Below, one piece after another: positions 9,316 to 18,630 of a stretch of DNA of 64,000 nucleotides. This DNA comes from Aquipseudomonas alcaligenes NBRC 14159 (GTDB lineage Bacteria; Pseudomonadota; Gammaproteobacteria; Pseudomonadales; Pseudomonadaceae), in assembly GCF_000467105.1 (NCBI RefSeq), contig NZ_BATI01000003.1, forward strand, positions 62,001-126,000, read 5' to 3'. The position numbers were made by a program, and so were the translations under genes. Position 1 is the first letter of the stretch; each line of letters opens with the position of its first letter. Below the pieces are notes generated by a model. It had not been told where the DNA came from. It searched no databases and saw only the letters and a program-made list of their open reading frames with translations.

Positions 9316-10614
9316 TTATAAGGCCTTCTCGAAGATCTTCGAGTTGCGCTGGTAGTTGTACAGCGAGGCGCGCGCCGCCGGCAGGCGCTCCACCGCGCTG
9401 GGCTCGAAGCCGCGCTCCTGGAACCAGTGCGCGGTGCGGGTGGTGAGTACGTAGAGGGTCTTCAGCCCGAGCGCGCGGGCACGCTCCTCGATGCGCTCCA
9501 GCAGTTCGTCGCCACGGCCACCGTGGCGGTACTCCGGGTTGACCGCCAGGCAGGCCAGTTCGCCGGCATCCGAGTCGGCGATCGGGTACAGCGCGGCGCA
9601 GGCGATGATCAGGCCATCGCGCTCGACGATGCTGAACTGGCCGATCTCGCGCTCCAGCACCTCGCGCGAACGGCGCACCAGGATGCCCTGGTCCTCCAGC
9701 GGAGTGATCAGCTCGATCAGGCCGCCGACGTCCTCGATGGTCGCCTCGCGCAGCGACTCGAACTGCTCCTGGTCGACCAGGGTGCCGCCGCCGTCACGGG
9801 TAAACAGCTCGGTGAGCAGCGAGCCGTCTTCCATGTAGCTGACGATATGGCTGCGCTTGACCCCGCCGCGGCAGGCCTGGGCGGCGGCGTCGAGCAGCTC
9901 GGCCTGGTAGCAGCTGCCCAGGCGTGCCAGGTGCGCCGGCACCTGCTGCGGGCGCAGCTCGCGCACCAGCTTGCCGACCTCGTCGAGCAGGCCGCGCTCG
10001 GCGGAAAACAGCAGCAGCTTGTCGGCCTGCAGGTCGATGGCGGCGCGGGTGGCGACGTCCTCGCAGGCCAGGTTGAAGATTTCCCCGGTGGGCGAGTAGC
10101 CGAGCGCCGAGAGCAGCACGATGCTGCGCTCGTCGAGCAGGCGGCCAATGCCCTTGCGGTCGACGCGGCGCACTTCACCGGTGTGGTGATAGTCGATGCC
10201 GTCGACCACGCCGATCGGCCGCGCGGTGACGAAGTTGCCGCCGGAGACGCGCAGGCGTGAGCCCTGCATCGGCGAGGCGGCCATATCCATCGACAACCTG
10301 GCTTCGATGGCGATGCGCAGGCGGCCGACAGCATCGATCACGCAGTCCAGAGTCGGCCCGTCGGTGATGCGCAGGTCGCGGTGATAGCGCGGCGTCAGGC
10401 CACGCTCGGCCAGGCGCGCTTCGATCTGCGGACGCGAGCCGTGCACCAGCACCAGGCGCACGCCCAGGCTGTGCAGCAGCACCAGGTCGTGGACGATGTT
10501 GCCGAAATTCGGATGTTCCACGCCCTCGCCCGGCAGCATGACCACGAAGGTGCAGTCGCGGTGAGCGTTGATATAGGGCGAGGCGTGGCGGAGCCAGTTG
10601 ACGTAGTCGTGCAT
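9316..10614 (-). CDS. argA: N-acetylglutamate synthase
   Basis: 432-residue ArgA, which acetylates glutamate with acetyl-CoA in the first step of arginine synthesis. The N-terminal amino-acid-kinase-like domain (about 1-285) begins MHDYVNWLRHASPYINAHRD and includes VLVHGSRPQIEARL. The C-terminal GNAT acetyltransferase domain (about 290-432) carries ELACLAVNPEYRHGGRGDELL, where the acetyl-CoA loop is expected, and ends LYNYQRNSKIF. Length and domain order match the classical bacterial enzyme, which is feedback-inhibited by arginine. It lies next to argE in the same orientation, separated by a REP element. Confidence 0.96.
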   Translation of the reverse strand: MHDYVNWLRHASPYINAHRDCTFVVMLPGEGVEHPNFGNIVHDLVLLHSLGVRLVLVHGSRPQIEARLAERGLTPRYHRDLRITDGPTLDCVIDAVGRLRIAIEARLSMDMAASPMQGSRLRVSGGNFVTARPIGVVDGIDYHHTGEVRRVDRKGIGRLLDERSIVLLSALGYSPTGEIFNLACEDVATRAAIDLQADKLLLFSAERGLLDEVGKLVRELRPQQVPAHLARLGSCYQAELLDAAAQACRGGVKRSHIVSYMEDGSLLTELFTRDGGGTLVDQEQFESLREATIEDVGGLIELITPLEDQGILVRRSREVLEREIGQFSIVERDGLIIACAALYPIADSDAGELACLAVNPEYRHGGRGDELLERIEERARALGLKTLYVLTTRTAHWFQERGFEPSAVERLPAARASLYNYQRNSKIFEKAL

Positions 10615-10642
10615 GTAGAGTGTTCGCAGTACGGGTCCATGA

Positions 10643-10735
10643 CTCCCCTCTACCGCCTGGGGGAGAGGGGCCGGGGGAGAGAGGCATCGACTCGCCCTCT
10701 CCCCAACCCTCGCCCATGAATGGGAGAGGGGGTTA
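10643..10735. repeat. REP-like doublet (element 2)
   Basis: The argE-argA gap holds CCCCTCT...GGGGGAGAGGGG at the 5' side and GCCCTCTCCCC...GGGAGAGGG at the 3' side. Arms are less regular than in element 1 but carry the same CTCTCCC/GGGAGAG core. Confidence 0.75.
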
Positions 10736-10787
10736 GTCCGTGGTTATCGTCGTAGCACGGTGAACAAGCTCCGGTCAGTCTGGCGGG

Positions 10788-11927
10788 TCATAGGCAGTAG
10801 TGCTGGATCAGCTGGCGCAGCAGACGCACCGTCGGCTCAATGCGCGCCAGCTCGAGAAATTCCCCCGGCTGGTGGGCACAGGCGATGTCGCCCGGACCGA
10901 GCACGATGGTCTCGCAGCCGAGCTGCTGAAGATACGGGGCTTCGGTGCCGAATGCCACCGCCTGCGCTGCATGCCCGGTCAGCTTTTCCGCGACGCGTAC
11001 CAGTTCGCTGTCGGCGCTCTGCTCGAAGGGCGGCACGTTGGCGAACAAGGGCGCGTAGTCGATGCGCACCTGATGCCGCTCAGCCAGTGGCTGCAGCTTG
11101 CCACGGATGGCCGCACGCAGCTGCTCCGGGTCCATGCCCGGCAGCGGGCGCAGGTCGAACTCCAGGGCGCACTGGCCGCAGATGCGGTTGGGGTTGTCGC
11201 CGCCGTGGATGCAGCCGAAATTCAGCGTCGGCTGCGGTACGCCGAACTGCGGGTTGTTGAACTCGCACTGCCACTGCGCGCGCAGCAGGCGCAGCTCGCC
11301 CATGACATCCTGCATGGCCTCCAGGGCGCTGTGGCCGAGGCTCGGGTCGGACGAATGGCCGCTCTGCCCGAGGATATCGATGCGTTCCATCATCACCCCC
11401 TTGTGCAGGCGGATCGGCTTCAGCCCGGTCGGCTCGCCGATCACCGCCGCGCGCCCCAGCGGCCGGCCGGCCGCGGCCAGGGCGCGGGCGCCGGCCATCG
11501 AACTCTCCTCGTCGCAGGTGGCCAGCACCAGCAGCGGCTGGCGGAACGGCTGGTCGAGCAGCCCGCGCAGCGCTTCGATCACCAGCGGGAAGAAGCCCTT
11601 CATGTCACACACGCCGAGCCCCACCCAGCGGTCGCCCTGCGCGGTCAGGCGCAGCGGATCGCTGTGCCACAGGGCGGCATCGAACGGCACGGTGTCGCTG
11701 TGGCCGGCCAGCACCAGGCCGCCGGGACCACTGCCGTAGCTGGCCAGCAGGTTGGCCTTGCCCGGCGCCACCTCCTGGATCTCGCAGGCGAAGCCGAGGT
11801 CGCCCAGCCAGCCGGCCAGCAGCTCGATCACGCCTCGGTTGGACTGGTCCCAGTGCGGCTGGGTACAGCTCACCGAAGGCGCGGCGATCAGTGCGGCGAA
11901 TTGCTGTTGCAGGGAGGGAAGCGACAT
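10788..11927 (-). CDS. argE: Acetylornithine deacetylase
   Basis: 379-residue M20-family metallopeptidase that removes the acetyl group from N-acetylornithine. Metal-site motifs are in place: LAGHSDTVPF (His76, Asp78), VGLGVCDMKGFF (Asp108), TCDEESSMAG (Glu140-141), VIGEPTGLKPI, and the C-terminal His region. The start MSLPSLQQQF at 11927 is chosen over a longer frame because it gives the family's usual N-terminus. It precedes argA in the same orientation. In P. aeruginosa the neighbouring argA/argE order is the same. Confidence 0.93.
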   Translation of the reverse strand: MSLPSLQQQFAALIAAPSVSCTQPHWDQSNRGVIELLAGWLGDLGFACEIQEVAPGKANLLASYGSGPGGLVLAGHSDTVPFDAALWHSDPLRLTAQGDRWVGLGVCDMKGFFPLVIEALRGLLDQPFRQPLLVLATCDEESSMAGARALAAAGRPLGRAAVIGEPTGLKPIRLHKGVMMERIDILGQSGHSSDPSLGHSALEAMQDVMGELRLLRAQWQCEFNNPQFGVPQPTLNFGCIHGGDNPNRICGQCALEFDLRPLPGMDPEQLRAAIRGKLQPLAERHQVRIDYAPLFANVPPFEQSADSELVRVAEKLTGHAAQAVAFGTEAPYLQQLGCETIVLGPGDIACAHQPGEFLELARIEPTVRLLRQLIQHYCL

Positions 11928-12097
11928 TTGGCGGGATCTCCTGGGCCTGGAGCCATCATAGAGAGGGCGGCGCCCGCTGCCTACGCCGCGGCAGCACGAC
12001 CTTTCGTCCGGCCCGACACGTTCGGAAACGAGCCACCGAGCAGAAGTTCCCGCCATCTGGCATACTTCGCGCCCCTTTTTCCGGTCACGAAAACGTC

Positions 12098-13570
12098 ATG
12101 TTCGAGATATTCAGCGGGCTCGATGCCTGGGTTGCCATTAGTCTGGTGCTGGCCCTGGCCTTTGTCCTGACCTTCGAATTCATCAACGGTTTCCACGACA
12201 CCGCCAACGCGGTGGCCACGGTGATCTACACCAAGGCGATGCCGCCGCACCTGGCGGTGATCGCCTCCGGCATCTTCAACTTCCTCGGCGTGGTCCTCGG
12301 CGGCATCGGCGTGGCCTACGCCATCGTCCACCTGCTGCCGGTGGAGCTGCTGATCAACGTCAATACCGCCCACGGCCTGGTGATGGTGTTCTCCCTGCTG
12401 ACTGCAGCCATCGCCTGGAACCTGGGCACCTGGTACTTCGGCATCCCCGCCTCCAGCTCGCACACCCTGATCGGCTCGATCCTCGGTGTCGGCCTGGCCA
12501 ACGCCCTGCTCACCCAGGTGTCACTGGCCGACGGGGTGAACTGGCAGAAGGCGATCGATATCGGCCTGTCTCTGCTGCTCTCGCCGCTGGCCGGCTTTGC
12601 CGTGGCCGCGTTGATCCTGATCGCCCTGCGCCGCGCCTTTGCCGACTCGAAGATGCACGAGACGCCCGAGAGCCGCATGGAGGTCAAGGGCAAGAAGAAG
12701 CCGCCGTTCTGGAACCGCCTGGTGCTGATCGTCTCGGCCATGGGCGTGAGCTTCGTGCACGGCTCCAACGACGGCCAGAAGGGCATCGGCCTGATCATGC
12801 TGGTGCTGATCGGCATCGTCCCGGCCAAGTTCGTCCTGGACCTCAACAGCACCACCTACCAGATCGAGCGTACCCGCGACGCAGCCATCCACCTGCAGCA
12901 GTTCTACGAGCGCAACCATGACTCGCTGAGCGAGTACCTGGCCCTCGGCAAGAACGGCACTACCGAGATGCCCAAGCAGTTCCGCTGCGACGCCAAGCTG
13001 ACCGAGCCGACCATCGCCGCCCTGCTGCAGACCCTGGACGGCGTCACCGACTACAACCAGATGGATCAGGAAAAACGTACCCAGGTGCGCCGTTACCTGC
13101 TGTGCCTGGACGACACCGCGAAGAAGGTCGGCAAGCTCGATGGCCTGGCCAAGCGCGAGAAGGCCGACCTGGACAAGCTGCGCAAGGACCTTACCGCCAC
13201 CACCGAATACGCACCCCTCTGGGTGATCTTCGCCGTGGCCCTGGCGCTGGGTATCGGCACCATGGTCGGCTGGAAGCGCGTGGTCCTGACCGTCGGCGAG
13301 AAGATCGGCAAGCAGGGCATGACCTACGCCCAGGGCATGAGCGCGCAGATCACCGCCTCGATCGCCATCGGCCTGGCCAACGTCTACAGCTTGCCGGTGT
13401 CTACCACCCACGTGCTGTCGTCCGGCGTTGCCGGCACCATGGTCGCCAACAAGAGCGGCCTGCAATTCGCTACAGTGCGCAATATCCTGATGGCCTGGGT
13501 GCTGACCCTGCCGGCCACCATCCTGCTCTCCGCAGGGCTGTTCTGGCTGGGCGTCAAGCTGTTCGTCTGA
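12098..13570 (+). CDS. pitA: Pit-family inorganic phosphate transporter
   Basis: 490-residue low-affinity metal-phosphate/H+ symporter. The PHO-4 signature is visible twice, as EFINGFHDTANAVATVIYT near residues 28-46 and SFVHGSNDGQKGIGLIM around 217-233, with about ten membrane helices. A long hydrophilic loop of roughly 140 residues (charged segment about 250-385) separates the halves, as in E. coli PitA. The ATG at 12098 is chosen because upstream codons read a non-homologous arginine-rich stretch. No DUF47 (PhoU-like) partner gene is adjacent. It is followed by a strong terminator. Confidence 0.92.
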   Translation: MFEIFSGLDAWVAISLVLALAFVLTFEFINGFHDTANAVATVIYTKAMPPHLAVIASGIFNFLGVVLGGIGVAYAIVHLLPVELLINVNTAHGLVMVFSLLTAAIAWNLGTWYFGIPASSSHTLIGSILGVGLANALLTQVSLADGVNWQKAIDIGLSLLLSPLAGFAVAALILIALRRAFADSKMHETPESRMEVKGKKKPPFWNRLVLIVSAMGVSFVHGSNDGQKGIGLIMLVLIGIVPAKFVLDLNSTTYQIERTRDAAIHLQQFYERNHDSLSEYLALGKNGTTEMPKQFRCDAKLTEPTIAALLQTLDGVTDYNQMDQEKRTQVRRYLLCLDDTAKKVGKLDGLAKREKADLDKLRKDLTATTEYAPLWVIFAVALALGIGTMVGWKRVVLTVGEKIGKQGMTYAQGMSAQITASIAIGLANVYSLPVSTTHVLSSGVAGTMVANKSGLQFATVRNILMAWVLTLPATILLSAGLFWLGVKLFV

Positions 13571-13590
13571 CGCATCCGCACGCTGCCTGC

Positions 13591-13612
13591 AAGGCCGCCT
13601 TCGGGCGGCCTT
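13591..13612 (+). terminator. Rho-independent terminator of the phosphate transporter gene
   Basis: Perfect arms AAGGCCGCC-TTCG-GGCGGCCTT with a stable UUCG tetraloop, 20 bases after the stop, followed by TGTCGTTA. Confidence 0.85.
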
Positions 13613-13946
13613 GTCGTTACATCGCCGACGATGCGGGCGTCTCAGGCAGTCAGCAGAATCACCACGCCCTGAATTACGATGCCCGCACAGACAGCCCGAC
13701 GGATGCAGCATATGGCAGTCGAGCAGCTCGAGCGCTACTGGCACCCCGAACGCGCGAGCGATACTCACGCGTACACTACCCAGAGCCACTCGCATCATAA
13801 CCATCGTCAGTGCTCACACGACTTTTCGCTGACCTGGCCGTGCCCCGTCCAGTCGCCACTCAGCAGATCGCACTGTCACGGGATCTTTCGCCGATTAGCA
13901 CACGGCATACTCGCCAGATGAAACAACCTCAAAGGGCCGCTTTCGC
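13613..13946. other. Gene-poor gap between phosphate transporter and CYTH-CHAD gene
   Basis: About 330 bases with no convincing gene. Its composition is visibly less GC-rich than flanking genes (for example around 13750-13830). An 80-codon plus-strand frame at 13679-13921 is rich in His and Cys but has no ribosome site or family resemblance. The last 30 bases hold a plausible ribosome site for the next gene (CAAAGGGCC). It probably holds the CYTH-CHAD promoter and decayed sequence. Confidence 0.5.
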
Positions 13947-15311
13947 ATGAACAAAGAAACCGAGATCAAGCTGCGCGTCAGCCGCGAAACCCTCGCCGCC
14001 CTGCGTGACCACCCGCTGCTGAAGAAGCGCAACAAGTCCGGCTGGCAGCGCTGCGAGCTGTTCAACCAGTACTTCGACACCCCGTCCCGTGACCTGGCCG
14101 GCGCCCGCGTGGCACTGCGCCTGCGGCGCGATGGCGAGCAGATCATCCAGACCCTGAAAAGCCGCGGGCAGAGCGTCGCCGGCCTGTCCGAGCGCAACGA
14201 GTGGGACTGGTACCTGAAGAAAGCCAAGCTGGACACCAAGCTGCTCAACGACGATTGCTGGCCGGCCAGCCTGGCCGAGCTGGACAAGAAGTGCCTGCAG
14301 CCGATCTTCACCACCGACTTCGTCCGCGAGAAAGCCGAAATCGCCTGGGGTCGCGGCAAGGCCAAGACCGTGATCGAGGCGGCGCTCGACCTGGGCAAGG
14401 TGATCGCCGGCGAGGGCGAGGAAGAAATCTGCGAGCTGGAGCTGGAGCTGCGTGAAGGCGAGCCGGCGGCCCTGCTGGAGCTGGCCTGCGAACTGGCCGC
14501 CGATCTGCCGCTGATGCCCTGCGACATCAGCAAGGCCGAACGCGGTTACCGTCTGTTCGACTCCGGCAGCTACGGCCTGGCCCTGCCGCTACCGGCACTG
14601 ACCGCAGAGATGGCACTGGACGACGCTATCGCCGCCATCGCCTGGCATCTGCTCGGCAGCAGCCAGCGCCTGGCCGAGCAGTACCGCTGGAACGGCCACT
14701 GGAAACTGCTGGAGCAATGGCTGCAGCAGCTGATCGACCTGCGCGCCCTGCTCGGCAGCCTCGGCCAGGCCGCTCCGCGTGCCTCCAGCCGCGAGCTGCG
14801 CGAAGCGCTCGACGCCCTGCTGGCCGACTGGCGCCCGCGCCTGGCCGCCGGCCGCGACGACGAGGCGCTGCGCCATAACGCACCAGCCATGTTCGCCGGC
14901 GAATTGCAGGGCAATCGCTGGGGCCTGCTGTCCCTGCAGCTGTCGCGCTGGCTGCTGCAACGCGGCTGGACTGTGGGCCGCAATGCGCGCGGCGAGCGCC
15001 AGGGCAAAGCGACGCTGGGCAACTGGCTGCCGACCCTGCTGGCCGAAGAGGCCGAAGGGCTGCGCCTCAAGCACTATCAGCAGTTCCCCGAAGCCCTGGC
15101 CGAACAGCTGCCGCGCATCGAGCGCCTACTGGCCTGGCTGCGCATGGCACGCCAGGTGCCGGAGCTGCCGGAGCTGGATCGCCTGTATGGCGAACTGGCC
15201 AAGCTGGAGGCACTGGCCACCTGCGCCAACGACGCCGAAGTGCTGGTCGCTCGCCAGGCACAGGCCCATACTGTGGCGACGCTCAAACCCTGGAAGCTGC
15301 TGCTGAAATAA
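13947..15311 (+). CDS. CYTH-CHAD domain inorganic triphosphatase-like protein
   Basis: 454-residue protein of the YgiF type. The N-terminal CYTH tunnel domain (about 1-200) starts with the signature ExExK (Glu4, Glu6, Lys8 in MNKETEIKL). It continues with paired basic and acidic residues (ARVALRLRRDG, ELELELREGE) that bind triphosphate and metal. The C-terminal helical CHAD domain (about 215-454) contains conserved His/Arg patches and binds polyphosphate in characterised members. The likely activity is tripolyphosphate hydrolysis. It lies downstream of the phosphate transporter, which fits a phosphate/polyphosphate theme, though the two are separated by a terminator. Confidence 0.88.
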   Translation: MNKETEIKLRVSRETLAALRDHPLLKKRNKSGWQRCELFNQYFDTPSRDLAGARVALRLRRDGEQIIQTLKSRGQSVAGLSERNEWDWYLKKAKLDTKLLNDDCWPASLAELDKKCLQPIFTTDFVREKAEIAWGRGKAKTVIEAALDLGKVIAGEGEEEICELELELREGEPAALLELACELAADLPLMPCDISKAERGYRLFDSGSYGLALPLPALTAEMALDDAIAAIAWHLLGSSQRLAEQYRWNGHWKLLEQWLQQLIDLRALLGSLGQAAPRASSRELREALDALLADWRPRLAAGRDDEALRHNAPAMFAGELQGNRWGLLSLQLSRWLLQRGWTVGRNARGERQGKATLGNWLPTLLAEEAEGLRLKHYQQFPEALAEQLPRIERLLAWLRMARQVPELPELDRLYGELAKLEALATCANDAEVLVARQAQAHTVATLKPWKLLLK

Positions 15312-15322
15312 GCTATGCAGCA

Positions 15323-15368
15323 CCGGTCGGAGTCCCGCCTGCAGCAGGCGTGGCGGGCTCCGGACCGG
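15323..15368 (+). repeat. Long imperfect stem-loop between CYTH-CHAD and GspE-like genes
   Basis: A 17-base arm CCGGTCGGAGTCCCGCC pairs, with one bulge and one mismatch, with GGCGGGCTCCGGACCGG. There is no T-run, so it may be an attenuating or mRNA-stabilising structure. Confidence 0.55.
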
Positions 15369-15402
15369 TTCTCAGCCTCGTCGTCACATGAAAGGGAGCT
15401 CC

Positions 15403-17187
15403 ATGTCCGCCCTCGCCTCGCCCACCCAGGATCGCTGGCTCGACCTCAACGACATCCTCCGCGAACTGGTGGCCCAGGGTCGCGTGGCCCAGGAGCAGGC
15501 CGAGCAGTGCATGGTACTGCGCCGCGCCTCGGCCAATGCCCAGCTGCACCCCCTGGAGTTCCTCGCGGCGCAGCAGGTCGACGACCTGCAACGCCCCGGA
15601 CGCAAGCACGACCTGGAAGGCCTCACCGTATGGCTGGCCAACTTCGCCAGCCAGCCTTACCTGCGCATCGACCCACTGAAGATCGACGTTGCCGCCGTCA
15701 CGCCGCTGATGTCCTACGCCTTCGCCCAGCGCCACAAGATTCTCGCCGTGGCCGTGGACAGCGAGGCGGTGACCATCGCCAGCGCGCAACCCTTCGTGCA
15801 TGGCTGGGAAAGCAACCTGACCCATGTGCTCAAGCGCCCGATCAAGCGCGTAGTGGCCAACCCGGCGGATATCCAGCGCTTCACCACCGAGTTCTACCGC
15901 CTGGCCCGCTCGGTCAGCGGCGCCAACGCCCAGGACATGAAACTCAGTGGCGTCGGCAACTTCGAACAACTGCTCAGCCTCGGCGCCAGCGACCAGGAGC
16001 CGGACGCCAACGACGCGCATATCGTCAATATCGTCGACTGGCTGTTCCAGTACGCCTACCAGCAGCGCGCCAGCGACATCCACATCGAGCCACGCCGCGA
16101 GGCCGGTACCGTGCGCTTTCGCATCGACGGCGTGCTACACAACGTCTACCAGTTCCCGCCGCAGGTGACCATGGCCGTGGTCAGCCGCCTGAAAAACCTG
16201 GGGCGGATGAACATCGCCGAGAAACGCAAACCGCAGGACGGCCGGATCAAGACCAAGACCCCGGATGGCGGCGAAGTGGAACTGCGCTTGTCGACCCTGC
16301 CCACCGCCTTCGGCGAGAAGATGGTGATGCGTATCTTCGACCCCGAGGTGCTGCTGAAGAGCCCGGACCAGCTCGGTTTCTCACCGGACGACCTGCGCCG
16401 CTGGGAAAGCATGACCTGCCAGCCCAACGGCATCATCCTGGTCACGGGCCCCACCGGCTCGGGCAAGACCACCACGCTCTACACCACGCTCAAGCAGCTG
16501 GCGACCGAGGAGGTCAACGTCTGCACCATCGAGGACCCGATCGAGATGATCGAGACCTCCTTCAACCAGATGCAGGTGCAGCACAACATCGACCTGAACT
16601 TCGCCAGCGGCGTGCGCGCGCTGATGCGCCAGGACCCGGACATCATCATGGTCGGCGAAATCCGCGACCTGGAGACCGCCGAGATGGCCATCCAGGCGGC
16701 ACTCACCGGCCACCTGGTGCTGTCCACCCTGCACACCAACGACGCGCCTTCGGCCATCAGCCGCCTGCTCGAACTGGGCGTGCCGCACTACCTGCTCAAG
16801 GCCACCCTGCTGGGGGTCATGGCCCAGCGCCTGGTACGGACCCTGTGCCCGCACTGCAAGGCACCTGTGGAGCTCTCCGAAGACGACTGGCAGAGCCTGA
16901 CCAAACCCTGGAGCGCGCCGCTGCCAACCCAAGCACACCGTGCCGTGGGTTGCCTGGAGTGCCGCGAAACCGGCTACCGCGGGCGTGCCGGGGTATACGA
17001 GATCATGCTGCTCAACGATGGCATCAAGCCGCTGCTCACCGCCGACACCGACCTCATCGCCCTGCGCCGCGCGGCCTTCAAGGACGGTATGCGCAGCCTG
17101 CGCCTGTCCGGCGCGCAGAAGGTCGCCGCCGGCCTGACCACCATCGAGGAAGTGCTGCGCGTCACCCCGCAGAGCGAGCAGAAGTAG
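15403..17187 (+). CDS. GspE/PilB-type secretion ATPase (orphan)
   Basis: 594-residue hexameric secretion ATPase. It has an N-terminal GspE-N-like domain, then the N2 region with RASDIHIEPRRE. Walker A is GPTGSGKT at about 349-356. An Asp box sits near TIEDPIEM, Walker B is DIIMVGEIRDLETAEMA near 413, and a His box is HTNDAPSAISRL. A tetra-cysteine zinc motif (CPHC ... CLEC) lies around 481-520. All motifs look intact. The start ATG at 15403 follows AAAGGGAGC; an ATG at 15388 is less well placed. No gspD, gspF or pilin gene is adjacent, so its partner machine is encoded elsewhere. P. aeruginosa has the same orphan gene at this location as I recall. Confidence 0.9.
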   Translation: MSALASPTQDRWLDLNDILRELVAQGRVAQEQAEQCMVLRRASANAQLHPLEFLAAQQVDDLQRPGRKHDLEGLTVWLANFASQPYLRIDPLKIDVAAVTPLMSYAFAQRHKILAVAVDSEAVTIASAQPFVHGWESNLTHVLKRPIKRVVANPADIQRFTTEFYRLARSVSGANAQDMKLSGVGNFEQLLSLGASDQEPDANDAHIVNIVDWLFQYAYQQRASDIHIEPRREAGTVRFRIDGVLHNVYQFPPQVTMAVVSRLKNLGRMNIAEKRKPQDGRIKTKTPDGGEVELRLSTLPTAFGEKMVMRIFDPEVLLKSPDQLGFSPDDLRRWESMTCQPNGIILVTGPTGSGKTTTLYTTLKQLATEEVNVCTIEDPIEMIETSFNQMQVQHNIDLNFASGVRALMRQDPDIIMVGEIRDLETAEMAIQAALTGHLVLSTLHTNDAPSAISRLLELGVPHYLLKATLLGVMAQRLVRTLCPHCKAPVELSEDDWQSLTKPWSAPLPTQAHRAVGCLECRETGYRGRAGVYEIMLLNDGIKPLLTADTDLIALRRAAFKDGMRSLRLSGAQKVAAGLTTIEEVLRVTPQSEQK

Positions 17188-17256
17188 CGCCACCCCGGGT
17201 CCGCCAGGCCGTGCAATACTTGCTCATCCGCACAGGCATCAGCAGGAGGCAGCAGC

Positions 17257-18183
17257 ATGGGTATCGGTGGCGTCGTCTTTCTTTTCGTCGGTCTGGCCGT
17301 GGCCATCGTGTTCATGGGCTTCAAGGTGGTGCCCCAGGGCTACGAGTGGACGGTGGAGCGCTTCGGCCGCTACACCAATACGCTCAAGCCCGGCCTCAAC
17401 ATCATCGTCCCGGTGATGGACCGCGTCGGCCGCAAGCTCAACGTCATGGAAAGCGTGCTGGATATTCCGCCGCAGGAGGCGATCAGCGCCGATAACGCCA
17501 TCGTCACCATCGATGCCGTGTGTTTCTTCCAGGTGATCAACGCCGCCCAGGCGGCCTATGAGGTGAACAACCTGGAGCACGCCATCCGCAACCTGGTGAT
17601 GACCAATATCCGCACCGTGCTCGGCTCCATGGAACTGGATGCCATGCTCAGCCAGCGCGACGCGATCAACGAACGCCTGCTGCGCACCGTCGATGAGGCC
17701 ACCGCGCCCTGGGGCATCAAGGTCACCCGCATCGAGATCAAGGACATCAGCCCGCCCGCCGACCTGGTCGAGGCCATGGCCAGCCAGATGAAGGCCGAGC
17801 GTCTCAAGCGTGCGCAGATTCTTGAAGCCGAGGGCAAGCGCCAGGCCGAGATCCTCACCGCCGAGGGCGAGAAGCAGGCGCAGATCCTCAAGGCCGAGGG
17901 CGAACGCCAGGCCGCCTTCCTCGAAGCCGAGGCCCGCGAGCGCGCCGCCCAGGCCGAGGCCGAGGCGACCCGCGTGGTGTCCGAGGCGATTGCCGGCGGC
18001 AATGTACAGGCGGTGAACTACTTCGTCGCGCAGAAGTATGTCGAGGCCCTGGGCAAGCTCGCATCAGCCAACAACAGCAAGGTGGTGCTGATGCCGCTGG
18101 AGGCCAGCCAAGTGATCGGTGCGGTCGGCGGTATCGGCGAAATCGTGCGCGCCACCTTCGATAGCAGGGACGGCAAGAAGTGA
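17257..18183 (+). CDS. SPFH/stomatin-family membrane protease subunit (paraslipin, QmcA-like)
   Basis: 308-residue protein. An N-terminal membrane segment ([20 protein letters not shown]) is followed by an SPFH/Band 7 domain containing [21 protein letters not shown] and [13 protein letters not shown] helical heptad region, rich in Glu-Ala-Glu-Gly repeats, runs about residues 185-235 and drives oligomerisation. It overlaps the NfeD gene by one base. Stomatin-NfeD pairs are a well-known module thought to organise membrane microdomains or assist membrane proteolysis; the specific job is unknown here. Confidence 0.9.
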   Translation: MGIGGVVFLFVGLAVAIVFMGFKVVPQGYEWTVERFGRYTNTLKPGLNIIVPVMDRVGRKLNVMESVLDIPPQEAISADNAIVTIDAVCFFQVINAAQAAYEVNNLEHAIRNLVMTNIRTVLGSMELDAMLSQRDAINERLLRTVDEATAPWGIKVTRIEIKDISPPADLVEAMASQMKAERLKRAQILEAEGKRQAEILTAEGEKQAQILKAEGERQAAFLEAEARERAAQAEAEATRVVSEAIAGGNVQAVNYFVAQKYVEALGKLASANNSKVVLMPLEASQVIGAVGGIGEIVRATFDSRDGKK

Positions 18184-18629
18184 TGGAGTACCTGCAGCAC
18201 CTGTCGTTCTGGGACTGGCTGGCCTTCGGCACCATCCTGCTGATCCTCGAAGTATTCGGCGCTGGCGGCTACCTGCTGTGGATCGGCCTGGCCGCCGCCG
18301 CGGTCGGTCTACTCACCTACCTGCTGCCGGACCTGCCCTGGGCCTGGCAGTTCTTCGCCTTCGCCCTGCTCTCGCTGCTCACTGCGGTGTTCTGGTGGCG
18401 CCGCCAGCGCAGCGCCGCCAAGCCTTCCGACGTGCCGGGCCTGAATCGCCGGGGCAGCGAATTTCTCGGCCGCACCTTCGTGCTGCACGAAGCCATCGTC
18501 GGTGGACGCGGCAAGATCAAGGCCGGCGATACCCTGTGGCTGGTCACCGGCCCCGAGCTGCCGGCGGGCCGTGAGGTCCGGGTCACCGGCCAGGACGGTG
18601 TGCTGCTGAAAGTGGAAGCCGCCGGCTAG
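18183..18629 (+). CDS. NfeD-family membrane protein
   Basis: 148-residue protein with two to three N-terminal membrane helices (LAFGTILLILEVFGAGGYLLW and following) and a C-terminal OB-fold domain (GRTFVLHEAIVGGRGKIKAGD ... VRVTGQDGVLLKVE). This is the short NfeD1b type that partners stomatins. ATG at 18183 shares a base with the SPFH stop; a GTG one codon upstream is the alternative. Confidence 0.88.
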   Translation: MEYLQHLSFWDWLAFGTILLILEVFGAGGYLLWIGLAAAAVGLLTYLLPDLPWAWQFFAFALLSLLTAVFWWRRQRSAAKPSDVPGLNRRGSEFLGRTFVLHEAIVGGRGKIKAGDTLWLVTGPELPAGREVRVTGQDGVLLKVEAAG

Positions 18630-18630
18630 C

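Noticed and set aside
13679..13921. 80-codon frame between phosphate transporter and CYTH-CHAD gene
   Set aside because: No ribosome site, no domain, unusual His/Cys content and overlaps the probable promoter region.
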